Source: Atopomonas sediminilitoris
Lineage (GTDB): Bacteria > Pseudomonadota > Gammaproteobacteria > Pseudomonadales > Pseudomonadaceae
Assembly (NCBI RefSeq): GCF_022601735.1
Contig: NZ_JAKUMM010000002.1
Coordinates: 310,001 to 374,000 of the forward strand
Direction: 5' to 3'
DNA length: 64,000 nucleotides
Below are positions 9,902 through 20,936 of the stretch, in pieces. Each line of letters begins with the position of its first letter. The first letter of the stretch is position 1. The notes under the pieces were generated by a model. That model did no database searches, was not told the DNA's origin, and was given only the letters and a program-made list of their open reading frames with translations. The translations under genes and the position numbers were made by a program.

Positions 9902-10444
9902 ATGCGCCGTGCAACTGCTGTGTTATTCCTTGCTTTCCCGCTCTTGGTTAGCGCTCAGGTGTATCGCTACACCGACGCCAACGGCAATGTGGTGCTCACC
10001 GATAAGCCGCCGCAGGACGTCCAAGCCGAGTCGGTGGATGTGCGCACGCCAAACAGCGTGAAGGTCGAGCCAAGCAATTTGCCGCCGGCACTTAAGGTGG
10101 ATGCTGCGCCCAAGCAGGCTTATCAGCGCTTGGAGATCACAAGCCCTAATGCCGATCAGGCGGTGCGCGCTAATAACGGCGACTTCGACGTGGCGCTGGC
10201 GATCGAGCCGCCGTTGGCTAAGGGGCATCTATTACAAGTCTTGGTTGATGGCAGTGCGATGGGGGAGCCCAGCAGAGGGCCGTTAACGCTCAGCAACGTC
10301 GAGCGCGGCACTCATCAATTGCAGGTAGTGGTGTTGGCCGGCGAAAAAGAGATTCAACGCAGCAATAGCGTGACCATTACTGTGCAGCGCGTGGCGCTGG
10401 GTACGCCAAAGCCGACGTTGCCACTGCCTAAGGCGACGCCTTGA
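9902..10444 (+). CDS. DUF4124 domain secreted protein 1
   Basis: A protein of 180 residues with a signal peptide (MRRATAVLFLAFPLLVSA) and, directly after it, the DUF4124 motif (QVYRYTDANGNVVLTDKPP). The rest (about 80-165) resembles an immunoglobulin-like beta fold with LQVLVDGSAMG and GTHQLQVVVL segments. It should be periplasmic; its function is unknown. A strong AAAGGAGG site fixes the start at ATG 9902 rather than further upstream. The stop overlaps the start of the next DUF4124 gene, so the two are paralogues translated together. Genes of this type sit between glnA and ntrB in many pseudomonads. Confidence 0.9.
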   Translation: MRRATAVLFLAFPLLVSAQVYRYTDANGNVVLTDKPPQDVQAESVDVRTPNSVKVEPSNLPPALKVDAAPKQAYQRLEITSPNADQAVRANNGDFDVALAIEPPLAKGHLLQVLVDGSAMGEPSRGPLTLSNVERGTHQLQVVVLAGEKEIQRSNSVTITVQRVALGTPKPTLPLPKATP

Positions 10445-11127
10445 TGCGTAGCGCGGTTATTCTCGGGCTGTTTCTTCTGTGCACCTCTTTGGTGCGCGCT
10501 GATGTATACACCTGGATCGATGCCGAAGGTAATCGGGTCTTTAGCGATGGCGCGCATCCACCGCGCGCCACGCGGGTGCAGATCACCCCGCAGATCAACA
10601 CCATGCACCAGCCTGATGTGGCGCCTGCGCAGGTGGTGACTAAGCCTGAGCCGCTGAAAAAGGCCACGCCGCGCTATGACATTTTGCGGATTCTCTTCCC
10701 GCTGGCGGACGGTCATGTCGGTGATAACAATGCCGGCAACGTGATCGTGACAGCTGAAAGCGAGCCCAAGCTGCATCCGGATCACTTGTATCGACTGGTG
10801 CTGAACGGTCAGGTGTACGGTGCAGGGAGCACGAGCCCCGTGTTTGAGGTCACCAACTTAGATCGCGGCACCCATCAGTTGGCGGTGGAGATTATCGATG
10901 TGCGCGGCCGTATTATCGAGCGCACGCCCACTCAGCCCTTGCATGTGCAACGCATGACCTTGGCGCAAAAGCGCAAAGCACAGCCCTGCACGGCTGCTGA
11001 TTGGGGTGTGCGTTTGGAGTGCCCATTGGCCGATAAGCCGGCAGAGGAGAAGCCTTCTTTGTTGCCGTCTTGGCTGCCGAACTTGCTGCCTAGCTTTGGT
11101 GGCGAGGCTAAGCCAACCCCGTATTAG
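10444..11127 (+). CDS. DUF4124 domain secreted protein 2
   Basis: A 227-residue paralogue of the preceding gene. It has a signal peptide (MRSAVILGLFLLCTSLVRA), a DUF4124 motif (DVYTWIDAEGNRVFSDGAHPP), a similar beta-rich segment ending in LDRGTHQLAVEIIDV, and a proline-rich C-terminal tail. It is probably exported to the periplasm. The start ATG shares one base with the upstream TGA stop. Position between glnA and ntrBC suggests coregulation with nitrogen genes, but no sequence feature gives a biochemical role. Confidence 0.88.
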   Translation: MRSAVILGLFLLCTSLVRADVYTWIDAEGNRVFSDGAHPPRATRVQITPQINTMHQPDVAPAQVVTKPEPLKKATPRYDILRILFPLADGHVGDNNAGNVIVTAESEPKLHPDHLYRLVLNGQVYGAGSTSPVFEVTNLDRGTHQLAVEIIDVRGRIIERTPTQPLHVQRMTLAQKRKAQPCTAADWGVRLECPLADKPAEEKPSLLPSWLPNLLPSFGGEAKPTPY

Positions 11128-11136
11128 TGCGTGGCG

Positions 11137-11153
11137 CGCACTAAATTGGTGCG
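11137..11153 (+). promoter_or_regulatory. NtrC-binding site upstream of ntrB
   Basis: CGCACTAAATTGGTGCG is close to the NtrC dyad consensus, with only one mismatched base pair between the arms (CGCAC..GTGCG). It lies about 165 bases upstream of ntrB and fits autoregulation of ntrBC as seen in enteric bacteria. Confidence 0.7.
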
Positions 11154-11317
11154 CTGCGTTACACTGCTCCTGATATTCATCCTTACTAAGGTTTGCGCTG
11201 CCCAGTGCTGGCGCGGCGGCGTCACCGTGGTGCGGCGCTTTTAACGCTGTGGTGCGCTTCTTGCTAACCCTTGGTATTGATCATGGCGTCGTCAACTCGG
11301 CGCACCAAGGGGGCTTC

Positions 11318-12403
11318 ATGGCTGACAGCCAGATACCGCACAAACTGCTACTGGATAACCTGACCACCGCGGTGATCATGCTCGATCATGCGTTGCACTT
11401 GCAGTACATGAATCCAGCGGCAGAAATGCTGTTAGCGGTCAGTGGTCAGCGCAGCCATGGTCAGTTTGTCAGCGAGCTGTTTACCGAGTCGCCCGAAGCG
11501 TTGGAGTCGTTACGCTTGGCGGTCAATGAAGCGCACCCTTTCACCAAGCGTGAGGCGCAGCTGATCACCCTCTCAGGGCAAACCCTGACCGTGGATTACG
11601 CGGTCACGCCCTTGCCCGGCAAGTTGCACAACCGCCTGTTGATTGAGGTGGAGCCACGAGACCGGCCGCTGCGCATCAGTAAAGAAGAAGCTCAGCTATC
11701 CAAGCAAGAAACCACCAAGCTGCTGGTGCGTGGTTTAGCCCATGAGATTAAAAATCCGTTGGGCGGGATTCGCGGGGCGGCGCAACTGTTAGCGCGCGAA
11801 CTGCCCAGCGAAGACCTGCGCGATTACACCAACGTGATCATTGAAGAAGCGGATCGCCTGCGTAACTTGGTCGACCGCATGCTGGGCTCCAACAAGCTGC
11901 CGGTGATCGTGCCGACCAATATCCACGAGGTTTTGGAGCGTGTGTGCAGCTTGGTGAAGGCCGAAACCGACGGCGTGATCACCTTAGTGCGTGATTACGA
12001 CCCTAGCATTCCGGAGCTGTTTGCCGACCGCGAGCAACTGATTCAGGCCGTGCTCAACGTGGTGCGCAATGCCATGCAAGCCATCGAAGGGCAAAGTGAT
12101 CTGCGCTTGGGGCGTATCACCTTGTGCACCCGGGCATTGCGCCAGTTCACCATTGCCCACGTGCGCCATCGCTTGGTTTGTCGGGTGGATATCACCGACA
12201 ACGGCCCAGGCATTCCCAGCGAGCTGCAAGAAACTATTTTTTATCCGATGGTCAGCGGGCGTGCCGAAGGCACAGGCCTTGGGCTGTCCATCGCTCAGAA
12301 CATCGTCAGCCAGCATGGCGGCCTGATCGAGTGTGAGAGCCATCCCGGCCACACCACCTTCACGCTGTTCCTGCCGCTGGAGCAAGGAGTAAGTTCGGTA
12401 TGA
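11318..12403 (+). CDS. glnL: Nitrogen regulation histidine kinase NtrB (GlnL)
   Basis: A cytoplasmic kinase/phosphatase of 361 residues that phosphorylates NtrC when nitrogen is scarce and is switched by PII. An N-terminal PAS-like domain (about 8-115) is followed by the HisKA motif with His142 (GLAHEIKNPLGG) and HATPase boxes (VRNAMQA, DNGPGIP, GTGLGLSIA). The start was placed at ATG 11318, after a GGGGG stretch, because homologues begin just before the HKLLLDNLTTA segment; the open frame runs 23 codons further upstream. It overlaps ntrC by the ATGA tetranucleotide. Confidence 0.96.
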   Translation: MADSQIPHKLLLDNLTTAVIMLDHALHLQYMNPAAEMLLAVSGQRSHGQFVSELFTESPEALESLRLAVNEAHPFTKREAQLITLSGQTLTVDYAVTPLPGKLHNRLLIEVEPRDRPLRISKEEAQLSKQETTKLLVRGLAHEIKNPLGGIRGAAQLLARELPSEDLRDYTNVIIEEADRLRNLVDRMLGSNKLPVIVPTNIHEVLERVCSLVKAETDGVITLVRDYDPSIPELFADREQLIQAVLNVVRNAMQAIEGQSDLRLGRITLCTRALRQFTIAHVRHRLVCRVDITDNGPGIPSELQETIFYPMVSGRAEGTGLGLSIAQNIVSQHGGLIECESHPGHTTFTLFLPLEQGVSSV

Positions 12404-13824
12404 GAGAAACGGTCTGGATTGTTGATGACGATCGCTCGATTCGCTGGGTGCTAGAAAAAGCCCTGCAGCAAGAGGGTCTGGAAACCGTCACCTTTGATAA
12501 TGCCGACAGTGTGATCACCCGCTTGGCGCGCCAAGTGCCGGACGTGATCATTTCAGACATTCGCATGCCCGGTACCAGCGGTCTGGATTTGCTCAAGGTG
12601 ATCCGCGAGCAACAGCCACGCCTGCCGGTGATTGTGATGACCGCGCACTCGGACCTCGAAAGCGCGGTCGCCTCGTATCAAGGCGGTGCGTTCGAATACC
12701 TGCCCAAGCCGTTTGATGTCGATGAGGCCGTGTCGCTGGTTAAGCGCGCAGGCATACATGCCCGCGAGCAGCAAGGCCTGCGCGAGCCCGAGCAACTGCC
12801 GCGTACGCCAGAAATCATCGGCGAAGCGCCGGCCATGCAGGAAGTGTTTCGTGCCATCGGCCGCCTAAGCCACTCCAACATCACGGTATTGATTAACGGC
12901 GAGTCCGGCACGGGTAAAGAGCTGGTCGCTCATGCGCTGCATCGGCATAGCCCGCGCGCGGCCAATCCGTTTATTGCCCTGAACATGGCGGCGATTCCTA
13001 AAGATTTGATGGAGTCCGAGCTGTTTGGTCATGAAAAGGGCGCTTTTACCGGCGCGGCTAACTTGCGCCGTGGCCGCTTTGAGCAGGCCGATGGCGGGAC
13101 GCTGTTTTTGGATGAAATCGGCGACATGCCCGCCGACACCCAGACCCGCTTGCTGCGGGTGTTGGCCGATGGCGAGTTTTACCGCGTGGGCGGTCACACG
13201 CCGGTGCGGGTGGATGTGCGCATCATCGCGGCGACGCATCAAGACTTGGAGAGCCTGGTCAAAGAGGGCAAGTTCCGTGAGGACTTGTTCCATCGCCTAA
13301 ACGTGATTCGTATCCATATCCCACGCTTGGCTGACCGCCGCGAAGACATCCCAACCTTGGCGCAGCACTTCTTGGCCCGTGCGGCACAAGAGTTAACCGT
13401 CGATCCTAAGGTGCTTAAAAGCGAAACCGCCGATTACCTGCAAGGCTTGCCATGGCCTGGCAATGTGCGTCAGCTGGAAAACACCTGTCGCTGGATCACC
13501 GTCATGGCGTCCGGTCGCGAGGTGCTGGTGGATGATCTGCCGCCGGAACTGCTCAACCAAAGTGGCGTCGTCACGACCGTGGGCAACTGGGAAGACGGCC
13601 TGCGCTTGTGGGCCGATCAAGCCCTGACCCGCGGACAAAATAACTTGTTAGAAACCGCCGTGCCGGCGTTTGAGCGCATCATGATTGAAACAGCGCTCAA
13701 GCACACCGCCGGCCGTCGCCGTGATGCTGCGTTGTTGCTGGGCTGGGGCCGCAACACCCTGACGCGCAAGATCAAAGAGCTGGGCATGGATGACAGCGGC
13801 GATGACGATGACAGCGACGATTAA
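12400..13824 (+). CDS. glnG: Nitrogen regulation response regulator NtrC (sigma-54 activator)
   Basis: A 474-residue enhancer-binding protein. The receiver domain has the phospho-acceptor Asp53 (IISDIRMPG). The AAA+ domain has Walker A GESGTGKE (167-174) and the sigma-54 contact loop GAFTGA (214-219). A Fis-type helix-turn-helix lies near 435-460 ([26 protein letters not shown]). It ends in an unusual very acidic tail ([11 protein letters not shown]). It should act on the NtrC sites found before glnA and ntrB in this window. Confidence 0.98.
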   Translation: MRETVWIVDDDRSIRWVLEKALQQEGLETVTFDNADSVITRLARQVPDVIISDIRMPGTSGLDLLKVIREQQPRLPVIVMTAHSDLESAVASYQGGAFEYLPKPFDVDEAVSLVKRAGIHAREQQGLREPEQLPRTPEIIGEAPAMQEVFRAIGRLSHSNITVLINGESGTGKELVAHALHRHSPRAANPFIALNMAAIPKDLMESELFGHEKGAFTGAANLRRGRFEQADGGTLFLDEIGDMPADTQTRLLRVLADGEFYRVGGHTPVRVDVRIIAATHQDLESLVKEGKFREDLFHRLNVIRIHIPRLADRREDIPTLAQHFLARAAQELTVDPKVLKSETADYLQGLPWPGNVRQLENTCRWITVMASGREVLVDDLPPELLNQSGVVTTVGNWEDGLRLWADQALTRGQNNLLETAVPAFERIMIETALKHTAGRRRDAALLLGWGRNTLTRKIKELGMDDSGDDDDSDD

Positions 13825-13858
13825 GTCCTGGCTCGCGCGCTAAGCGCATGCCCGCTCA

Positions 13859-13899
13859 GTAAAACCCCGCGTTCGGCTCTGCCTGGCGCGGGGTTTTAC
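13859..13899. terminator. Bidirectional terminator between ntrC and uvrA
   Basis: A perfect 13-bp inverted repeat (GTAAAACCCCGCG pairing with CGCGGGGTTTTAC) around a 15-base loop between two convergent genes. Confidence 0.88.
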
Positions 13900-13900
13900 G

Positions 13901-16744
<2,844 letters not shown>

Positions 16745-16912
16745 AGTTCGGGCCTGTCGCTGAAGGAAAACGCTCGATTATACGGGGCGCGGGGAGTGCG
16801 GGTAAAACCGTGCAGTGGGCTGGGATGGTTTTGCCCTGTTACAATGCGGCGCCTTTTTACCGGCAATAATGCGTTTGTTGCCGCCGTTTTTATCCAGAGT
16901 TACCCAACTGCT

Positions 16913-18289
16913 ATGCACGACAGCCTCAACAGCCCGATGACTTCTGTGGAAACCCGCGCCGCCACGGGTTTGGCCATGGTGTTTGCGTTTCGCATGCTCG
17001 GCATGTTCATGGTGCTGCCGGTGCTGGCCACCTACGGCCAAGACTTGGCCGGGGCGACGCCGACGCTGATCGGCATTGCCATCGGCGCCTACGGCTTAAC
17101 CCAAGCGTTTTTGCAGATTCCTTTCGGCATGGTGTCCGACCGCATCGGGCGTAAGCCGGTGATCGTGCTGGGCATGCTGTTGTTTGCGGTGGGCAGCATC
17201 GTGGCGGCGCAAGCCGATAGCATCGGTGGGGTGATCGCAGGGCGCATTCTGCAAGGTTGCGGCGCGGTGTCGGCCGCGGTAATGGCGCTGCTGGCAGACT
17301 TAACCCGCGAACAGCACCGCACCAAAGCCATGGCCATGATCGGCATGAGCATCGGCGTGTCGTTTGCGGTGGCCATGATCGTTGGCCCTTTGCTGACCAA
17401 AGCCTTTGGCTTGTCGGGCCTGTTTTGGAGCACCGCCGGCATGGCAATGCTGGGCTTGTTGATCGTGCTGGTGTGGGTGCCGACGCCGAATAAACGCCTG
17501 TTTCACCGCGAAGCCAGTGTCGCGCGCGAAGCCATGGCCAGCACCTTACGTAACGGTGAGCTGCTGCGCCTCAACGCCGGTATCGGCATTTTGCACGGCT
17601 TACTGATGGCCAGCTTTATCGGCCTGCCGCTGGCATTGGTCGAGCACGCCGGGCTGGCACGAGATCAGCATTGGTGGGTGTATTTGACCGCTTTGCTGGT
17701 GTCGTTCTTCAGCATGGTGCCGTTCATCATTTATGGCGAAAAACAGCGGCAGATGAAGCGCGTGCTGTGCGGCGCGATTGTTGTGCTGGCGCTGAGTGAA
17801 GTGTATTTCGCGCTGATTGGCGGCGGGCAAACGGCGTGGGTGTTCGGCATTATCGTGTTCTTCACCGCGTTTAACTTGCTCGAAGCGAGCATGCCGTCGT
17901 TGGTAAGCAAGGTCGCGCCGGCGGGGGGTAAAGGCACCGCGATGGGAGTGTACAGCACTAGCCAGTTTTTAGGCTCGGCCGTCGGTGGTATGGCTGGCGG
18001 GTGGATGTACAGTACCTTAGGGTTGGATGGGCTGTTTATCGCCTGCGCGGTGCTGGCACTGATCTGGCTGGGGATTGCTGGTACCATGCGCGAACCGCCG
18101 TATGTCACCAGCGTGCGCCTCGATTTACGTGAGCAACACGTGCCACAAGCGACCTTAATGGCACGCCTGAGCGCTCTGGCTGGGGTGGCTGAAGTGCTGG
18201 TGATTGAAGAAGAACAGGCGGCCTATTTAAAGGTCGACAGTCAAGTGCTCGACCGGGCGGCGCTGGAGCAAGCGCTAGCCGGGTCTTAA
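16913..18289 (+). CDS. MFS transporter, YajR-like with C-terminal YAM-like domain
   Basis: An inner-membrane transporter of 458 residues with about 12 hydrophobic segments. The MFS loop 2-3 motif is visible ([13 protein letters not shown]). After the last helix (residue about 395) a soluble tail of 60 residues ([27 protein letters not shown]) has a ferredoxin-like pattern matching the YAM domain of YajR. Substrate unknown; probably a drug or metabolite exporter. ATG 16913 was chosen because the protein starts just before TM1; the open frame extends further upstream over the likely promoter. It lies 17 bases before ssb, an arrangement conserved in Pseudomonas. Confidence 0.9.
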   Translation: MHDSLNSPMTSVETRAATGLAMVFAFRMLGMFMVLPVLATYGQDLAGATPTLIGIAIGAYGLTQAFLQIPFGMVSDRIGRKPVIVLGMLLFAVGSIVAAQADSIGGVIAGRILQGCGAVSAAVMALLADLTREQHRTKAMAMIGMSIGVSFAVAMIVGPLLTKAFGLSGLFWSTAGMAMLGLLIVLVWVPTPNKRLFHREASVAREAMASTLRNGELLRLNAGIGILHGLLMASFIGLPLALVEHAGLARDQHWWVYLTALLVSFFSMVPFIIYGEKQRQMKRVLCGAIVVLALSEVYFALIGGGQTAWVFGIIVFFTAFNLLEASMPSLVSKVAPAGGKGTAMGVYSTSQFLGSAVGGMAGGWMYSTLGLDGLFIACAVLALIWLGIAGTMREPPYVTSVRLDLREQHVPQATLMARLSALAGVAEVLVIEEEQAAYLKVDSQVLDRAALEQALAGS

Positions 18290-18306
18290 AGACGCAGGAG
18301 TGCAAC

Positions 18307-18819
18307 ATGGCCCGTGGGGTTAACAAAGTAATTTTGATCGGTAATGTCGGTGGCGATCCAGAAACCCGCTACCTGCCCAATGGCAACGCGGTGACCAATA
18401 TCACCCTCGCCACAACCGATAGCTGGAAAGACAAGCAAACCGGTCAGCCGCAAGAGCGCACCGAATGGCACCGTGTGGTGTTCTTCGGCAAGCTGGCTGA
18501 AATTGCCGGCCAGTACCTCAACAAAGGCTCGCAGGTCTATGTTGAAGGTCGCCTGCAAACCCGTAAGTGGCAGGGCCAAGACGGACAAGATCGTTACACC
18601 ACCGAAATCGTGGTCGACCAAGGCGGCGTGATGCAAATGCTCGGCGGTCGCGGCAATAACGAAGGCGGCCAGCAGCGCGCTCCGCGCGATAACGGCGGCT
18701 ACCAGCAGCAGGCTCCGCAGCAACAGCAGCAACAGCGCCCGCAGCAGCAAGCACCGCAGCAGCCTGCCCAGCAACCGCCGGCTGACTACGATAGCTTCGA
18801 CGACGATATTCCGTTTTAG
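18307..18819 (+). CDS. ssb: Single-stranded DNA-binding protein
   Basis: A 170-residue SSB. Residues 1-110 form the OB fold ([42 protein letters not shown]). Then comes a glutamine-rich, low-complexity linker (about 120-158) and the acidic partner-binding tip DDDIPF, identical to the E. coli type. It coats single-stranded DNA and recruits repair and replication proteins. The GCAGGAG ribosome-binding site precedes the ATG. The Q-rich linker is encoded by CAG/CAA repeats and may vary in length between strains. Confidence 0.98.
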   Translation: MARGVNKVILIGNVGGDPETRYLPNGNAVTNITLATTDSWKDKQTGQPQERTEWHRVVFFGKLAEIAGQYLNKGSQVYVEGRLQTRKWQGQDGQDRYTTEIVVDQGGVMQMLGGRGNNEGGQQRAPRDNGGYQQQAPQQQQQQRPQQQAPQQPAQQPPADYDSFDDDIPF

Positions 18820-18854
18820 ACAGCCACTTAGACGTAAATGTAAAGAATATGTCC

Positions 18855-18880
18855 AAGAGCCCCGCGCTAGCGGGGCTCTT
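18855..18880 (+). terminator. Terminator after ssb
   Basis: An 11-bp perfect stem (AAGAGCCCCGC pairing with GCGGGGCTCTT), GCTA loop, then TTTGTTTTT. It closes the conserved ssb unit and marks the left edge of the accessory island. Confidence 0.9.
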
Positions 18881-18924
18881 TGTTTTTGGTGGTGTAAAAA
18901 ATAAGTTGGCGTTTTTTTACCCTA

Positions 18925-19035
18925 ATGGCCAACGGACAGCAGATCGCTGAAGAGAACCTGGCTGCATTCCTTGCCTAGTCAGCCTCCAAGTCAGATGGCG
19001 ACTTCCTTGTCGCTGACGTCCCCTGTCCATATTAG
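18925..19035 (+). pseudogene. Small broken reading frame, possibly the start of a VPA1267-like gene
   Basis: ATG 18925 opens a 17-codon frame (MANGQQIAEENLAAFLA) that meets TAG at 18976. The same frame then continues for 18 more codons (SASKSDGDFLVADVPCPY) to a second TAG. From memory this resembles the N-terminus of the VPA1267 family, small proteins carried beside tyrosine-recombinase trios on genomic islands, where a Trp would stand at the first stop (TGG to TAG). If so, this is the decayed left end of such an element. The match is short and unverified. Confidence 0.35.
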
Positions 19036-19077
19036 CTAGTAAATTCTTTTGCGATTACTGGCCTTCTTTTGGTTTGA

Positions 19078-20922
19078 TTAACTACTCGTTTGTTCAATTA
19101 TTTTTATGATCTGTGCGAGGTCTCTTCTTAGATTCGAATCTGGCTCATGGGAGCAGGATACATCGATAGAGGAAACTAGCAATGCAGGATTGGCAGGTGT
19201 CTTTCCATAGATGCTGTAATCATGGTGGTGGAAGTGGCGTGTTGCTGGTATTTCGCTGGGGTTTACAATGAGTAATGCACGGCTTGGAACTGCTCCTGAG
19301 TCTTGGGTGTGTATACCGTGGATGTATTTCATGGTTAACTCAGGTAAGTAGGTGAGGAATGCGCGATTACTATCAGTGTATTTTGCGTCAATTATAATAA
19401 AATCGCTCTTGTTGGTATTTGATATTACCTCAATCAGAATATCGGGGCAGCGGTTTGCTCTCCACCCAATTGTGCCTCTTTTGGATATTTTTGGGGCTTT
19501 ATCTTGGTTGTTAACTGTCCAGCCTTCAGTGTTGACTAGGCTGTCCTTTGTTACAGAGCTGTGCCCTACTGTCCAGATATTTGGCTCATACATCAAGCGT
19601 ATTTGACCATGTGGGCTTTTATACTCAAATACATCGGTGTCTGAAGTTGTCTCTTCTGCGGCGAAGGGGGGCGTAGAGTGGTCGATTTGTATATGGTGCT
19701 TGACTGCGCATAATAGATAGTATTCAAAAAGCTTAGGTATGCTTTGTATCGAGAATAGTTCCTCTTGGAAGCTCCAGTCTGGTGCGCCGTATCGACGCCA
19801 AGCGATTGAGCGACTAAATATTTGTCGATACAAAATGTTGAATTTTGACTTTTGAGTGAACCTTGGCATGTCGGTGCAAGGCTTGCTCACGGGGATTGAT
19901 ATTTTTAGTTGAGCGAGAATTTGAGAGAGGTCACGGATAAGGCGAGTGCATGTATCAATTTTTCTCTTGTTAATAATTGCTGAAAATTTATTGATTTGGG
20001 TAAATAGTGATACGTATCCTGTGAATTCTGTAGGTGGGGCGCTTCCTTGGTTGTTCGATTTAGATAGTTTGGATTTTATGCTTTGGATGGCCGTTATTAA
20101 GGTGAAAACAAAACCATGAAGCACTTGATTCTCATAAACGTCAGTTGAGTTTATGGTGGTTGATTCAAGTATTTTATTTGTGGAGTAGTATTCGCCTGCA
20201 TAGGCTAGTACTGCTTCGTCAATTGAGAATGCCTTAGTTAGGTTGTCAGGGTTTTCTGATGCCCAGCTTAGAGCTACTTCGTCAATTAGGGTGTCGTGAG
20301 TTGGGGTGACTATTTTTGTTGATTGCTGAAGTCGAGATATCGGATTGTGAGAAATAGATGGCAAGACTTTCTTTAGAAAAGTGATGTTGTTCTCAATTCT
20401 CTCAAGCAAGAAGTTTTCGGTTCTTCCTCCTTCCTTATATCCGGCCCTTATTCGTGTAACTCTTATTGCGCTTGCGAGATCTTTACCATCTTGGCGGGCA
20501 AGAAAGTTAAGCATTTTCTCAACGCGCTCGGCATTAATTTTCTTTGCAAAAACCTCTATGGGTTGAAGCTCGGCAAAAAAAGTGAAATCAGTGGATGATT
20601 GAGAGTGATTTGGTTCCCGTGCTACTAGTTGAAGTTCGGCAAGACCATAATAGTTGTGGAAAAAGCACTGTTTGTACCCATATTTTTCCTTGGGCAACCA
20701 TTCATATATCCAGGCGCCTTCAGATTTCTTGCAATGAGTGTATGGTGTTTCAATTTCATGAAGAACAAGGTTTAAGTTTTCAAAGTACTCGTCAAGAGTT
20801 ACCTTGAAGTGAAGGGCCTCGTCTTCCCTTATTGCAAGTTTGGAGGGCGATGGCTCTGATATGGTAGGGAGGATAATTTCTTTATCCTTACGCTCGCCAG
20901 AAACTATTCTAATAGAAAGCAT
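19078..20922 (-). CDS. McrC-like DUF2357 / PD-(D/E)XK nuclease
   Basis: A 614-residue protein and the second gene of a two-gene operon. Residues 1-300 are a poorly conserved N-terminal region. About 262-420 has DUF2357-like elements (VYENQVLHGFVF and KLFEYYLLCAV). The C-terminal part holds a PD-(D/E)XK nuclease core: Pro493-Asp494 (RCPDILIEV), then Asp512-Ala-Lys514 (FIIIDAKYTD). This is the layout of nuclease partners of McrB-type AAA+ motors in type IV-like restriction. It lies 14 bases behind the ATPase gene, with GGAG before its ATG. The region is clearly more AT-rich than the flanking genes, a sign of transfer. The target nucleic acid is unknown. Confidence 0.72.
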   Translation of the reverse strand: MLSIRIVSGERKDKEIILPTISEPSPSKLAIREDEALHFKVTLDEYFENLNLVLHEIETPYTHCKKSEGAWIYEWLPKEKYGYKQCFFHNYYGLAELQLVAREPNHSQSSTDFTFFAELQPIEVFAKKINAERVEKMLNFLARQDGKDLASAIRVTRIRAGYKEGGRTENFLLERIENNITFLKKVLPSISHNPISRLQQSTKIVTPTHDTLIDEVALSWASENPDNLTKAFSIDEAVLAYAGEYYSTNKILESTTINSTDVYENQVLHGFVFTLITAIQSIKSKLSKSNNQGSAPPTEFTGYVSLFTQINKFSAIINKRKIDTCTRLIRDLSQILAQLKISIPVSKPCTDMPRFTQKSKFNILYRQIFSRSIAWRRYGAPDWSFQEELFSIQSIPKLFEYYLLCAVKHHIQIDHSTPPFAAEETTSDTDVFEYKSPHGQIRLMYEPNIWTVGHSSVTKDSLVNTEGWTVNNQDKAPKISKRGTIGWRANRCPDILIEVISNTNKSDFIIIDAKYTDSNRAFLTYLPELTMKYIHGIHTQDSGAVPSRALLIVNPSEIPATRHFHHHDYSIYGKTPANPALLVSSIDVSCSHEPDSNLRRDLAQIIKIIEQTSS

Positions 20923-20936
20923 TGTTCTGCTCCGTA

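Noticed and set aside
16745..16912. LexA/SOS box in the uvrA-MFS spacer
   Set aside because: No CTG-N10-CAG palindrome could be found on reading the spacer.
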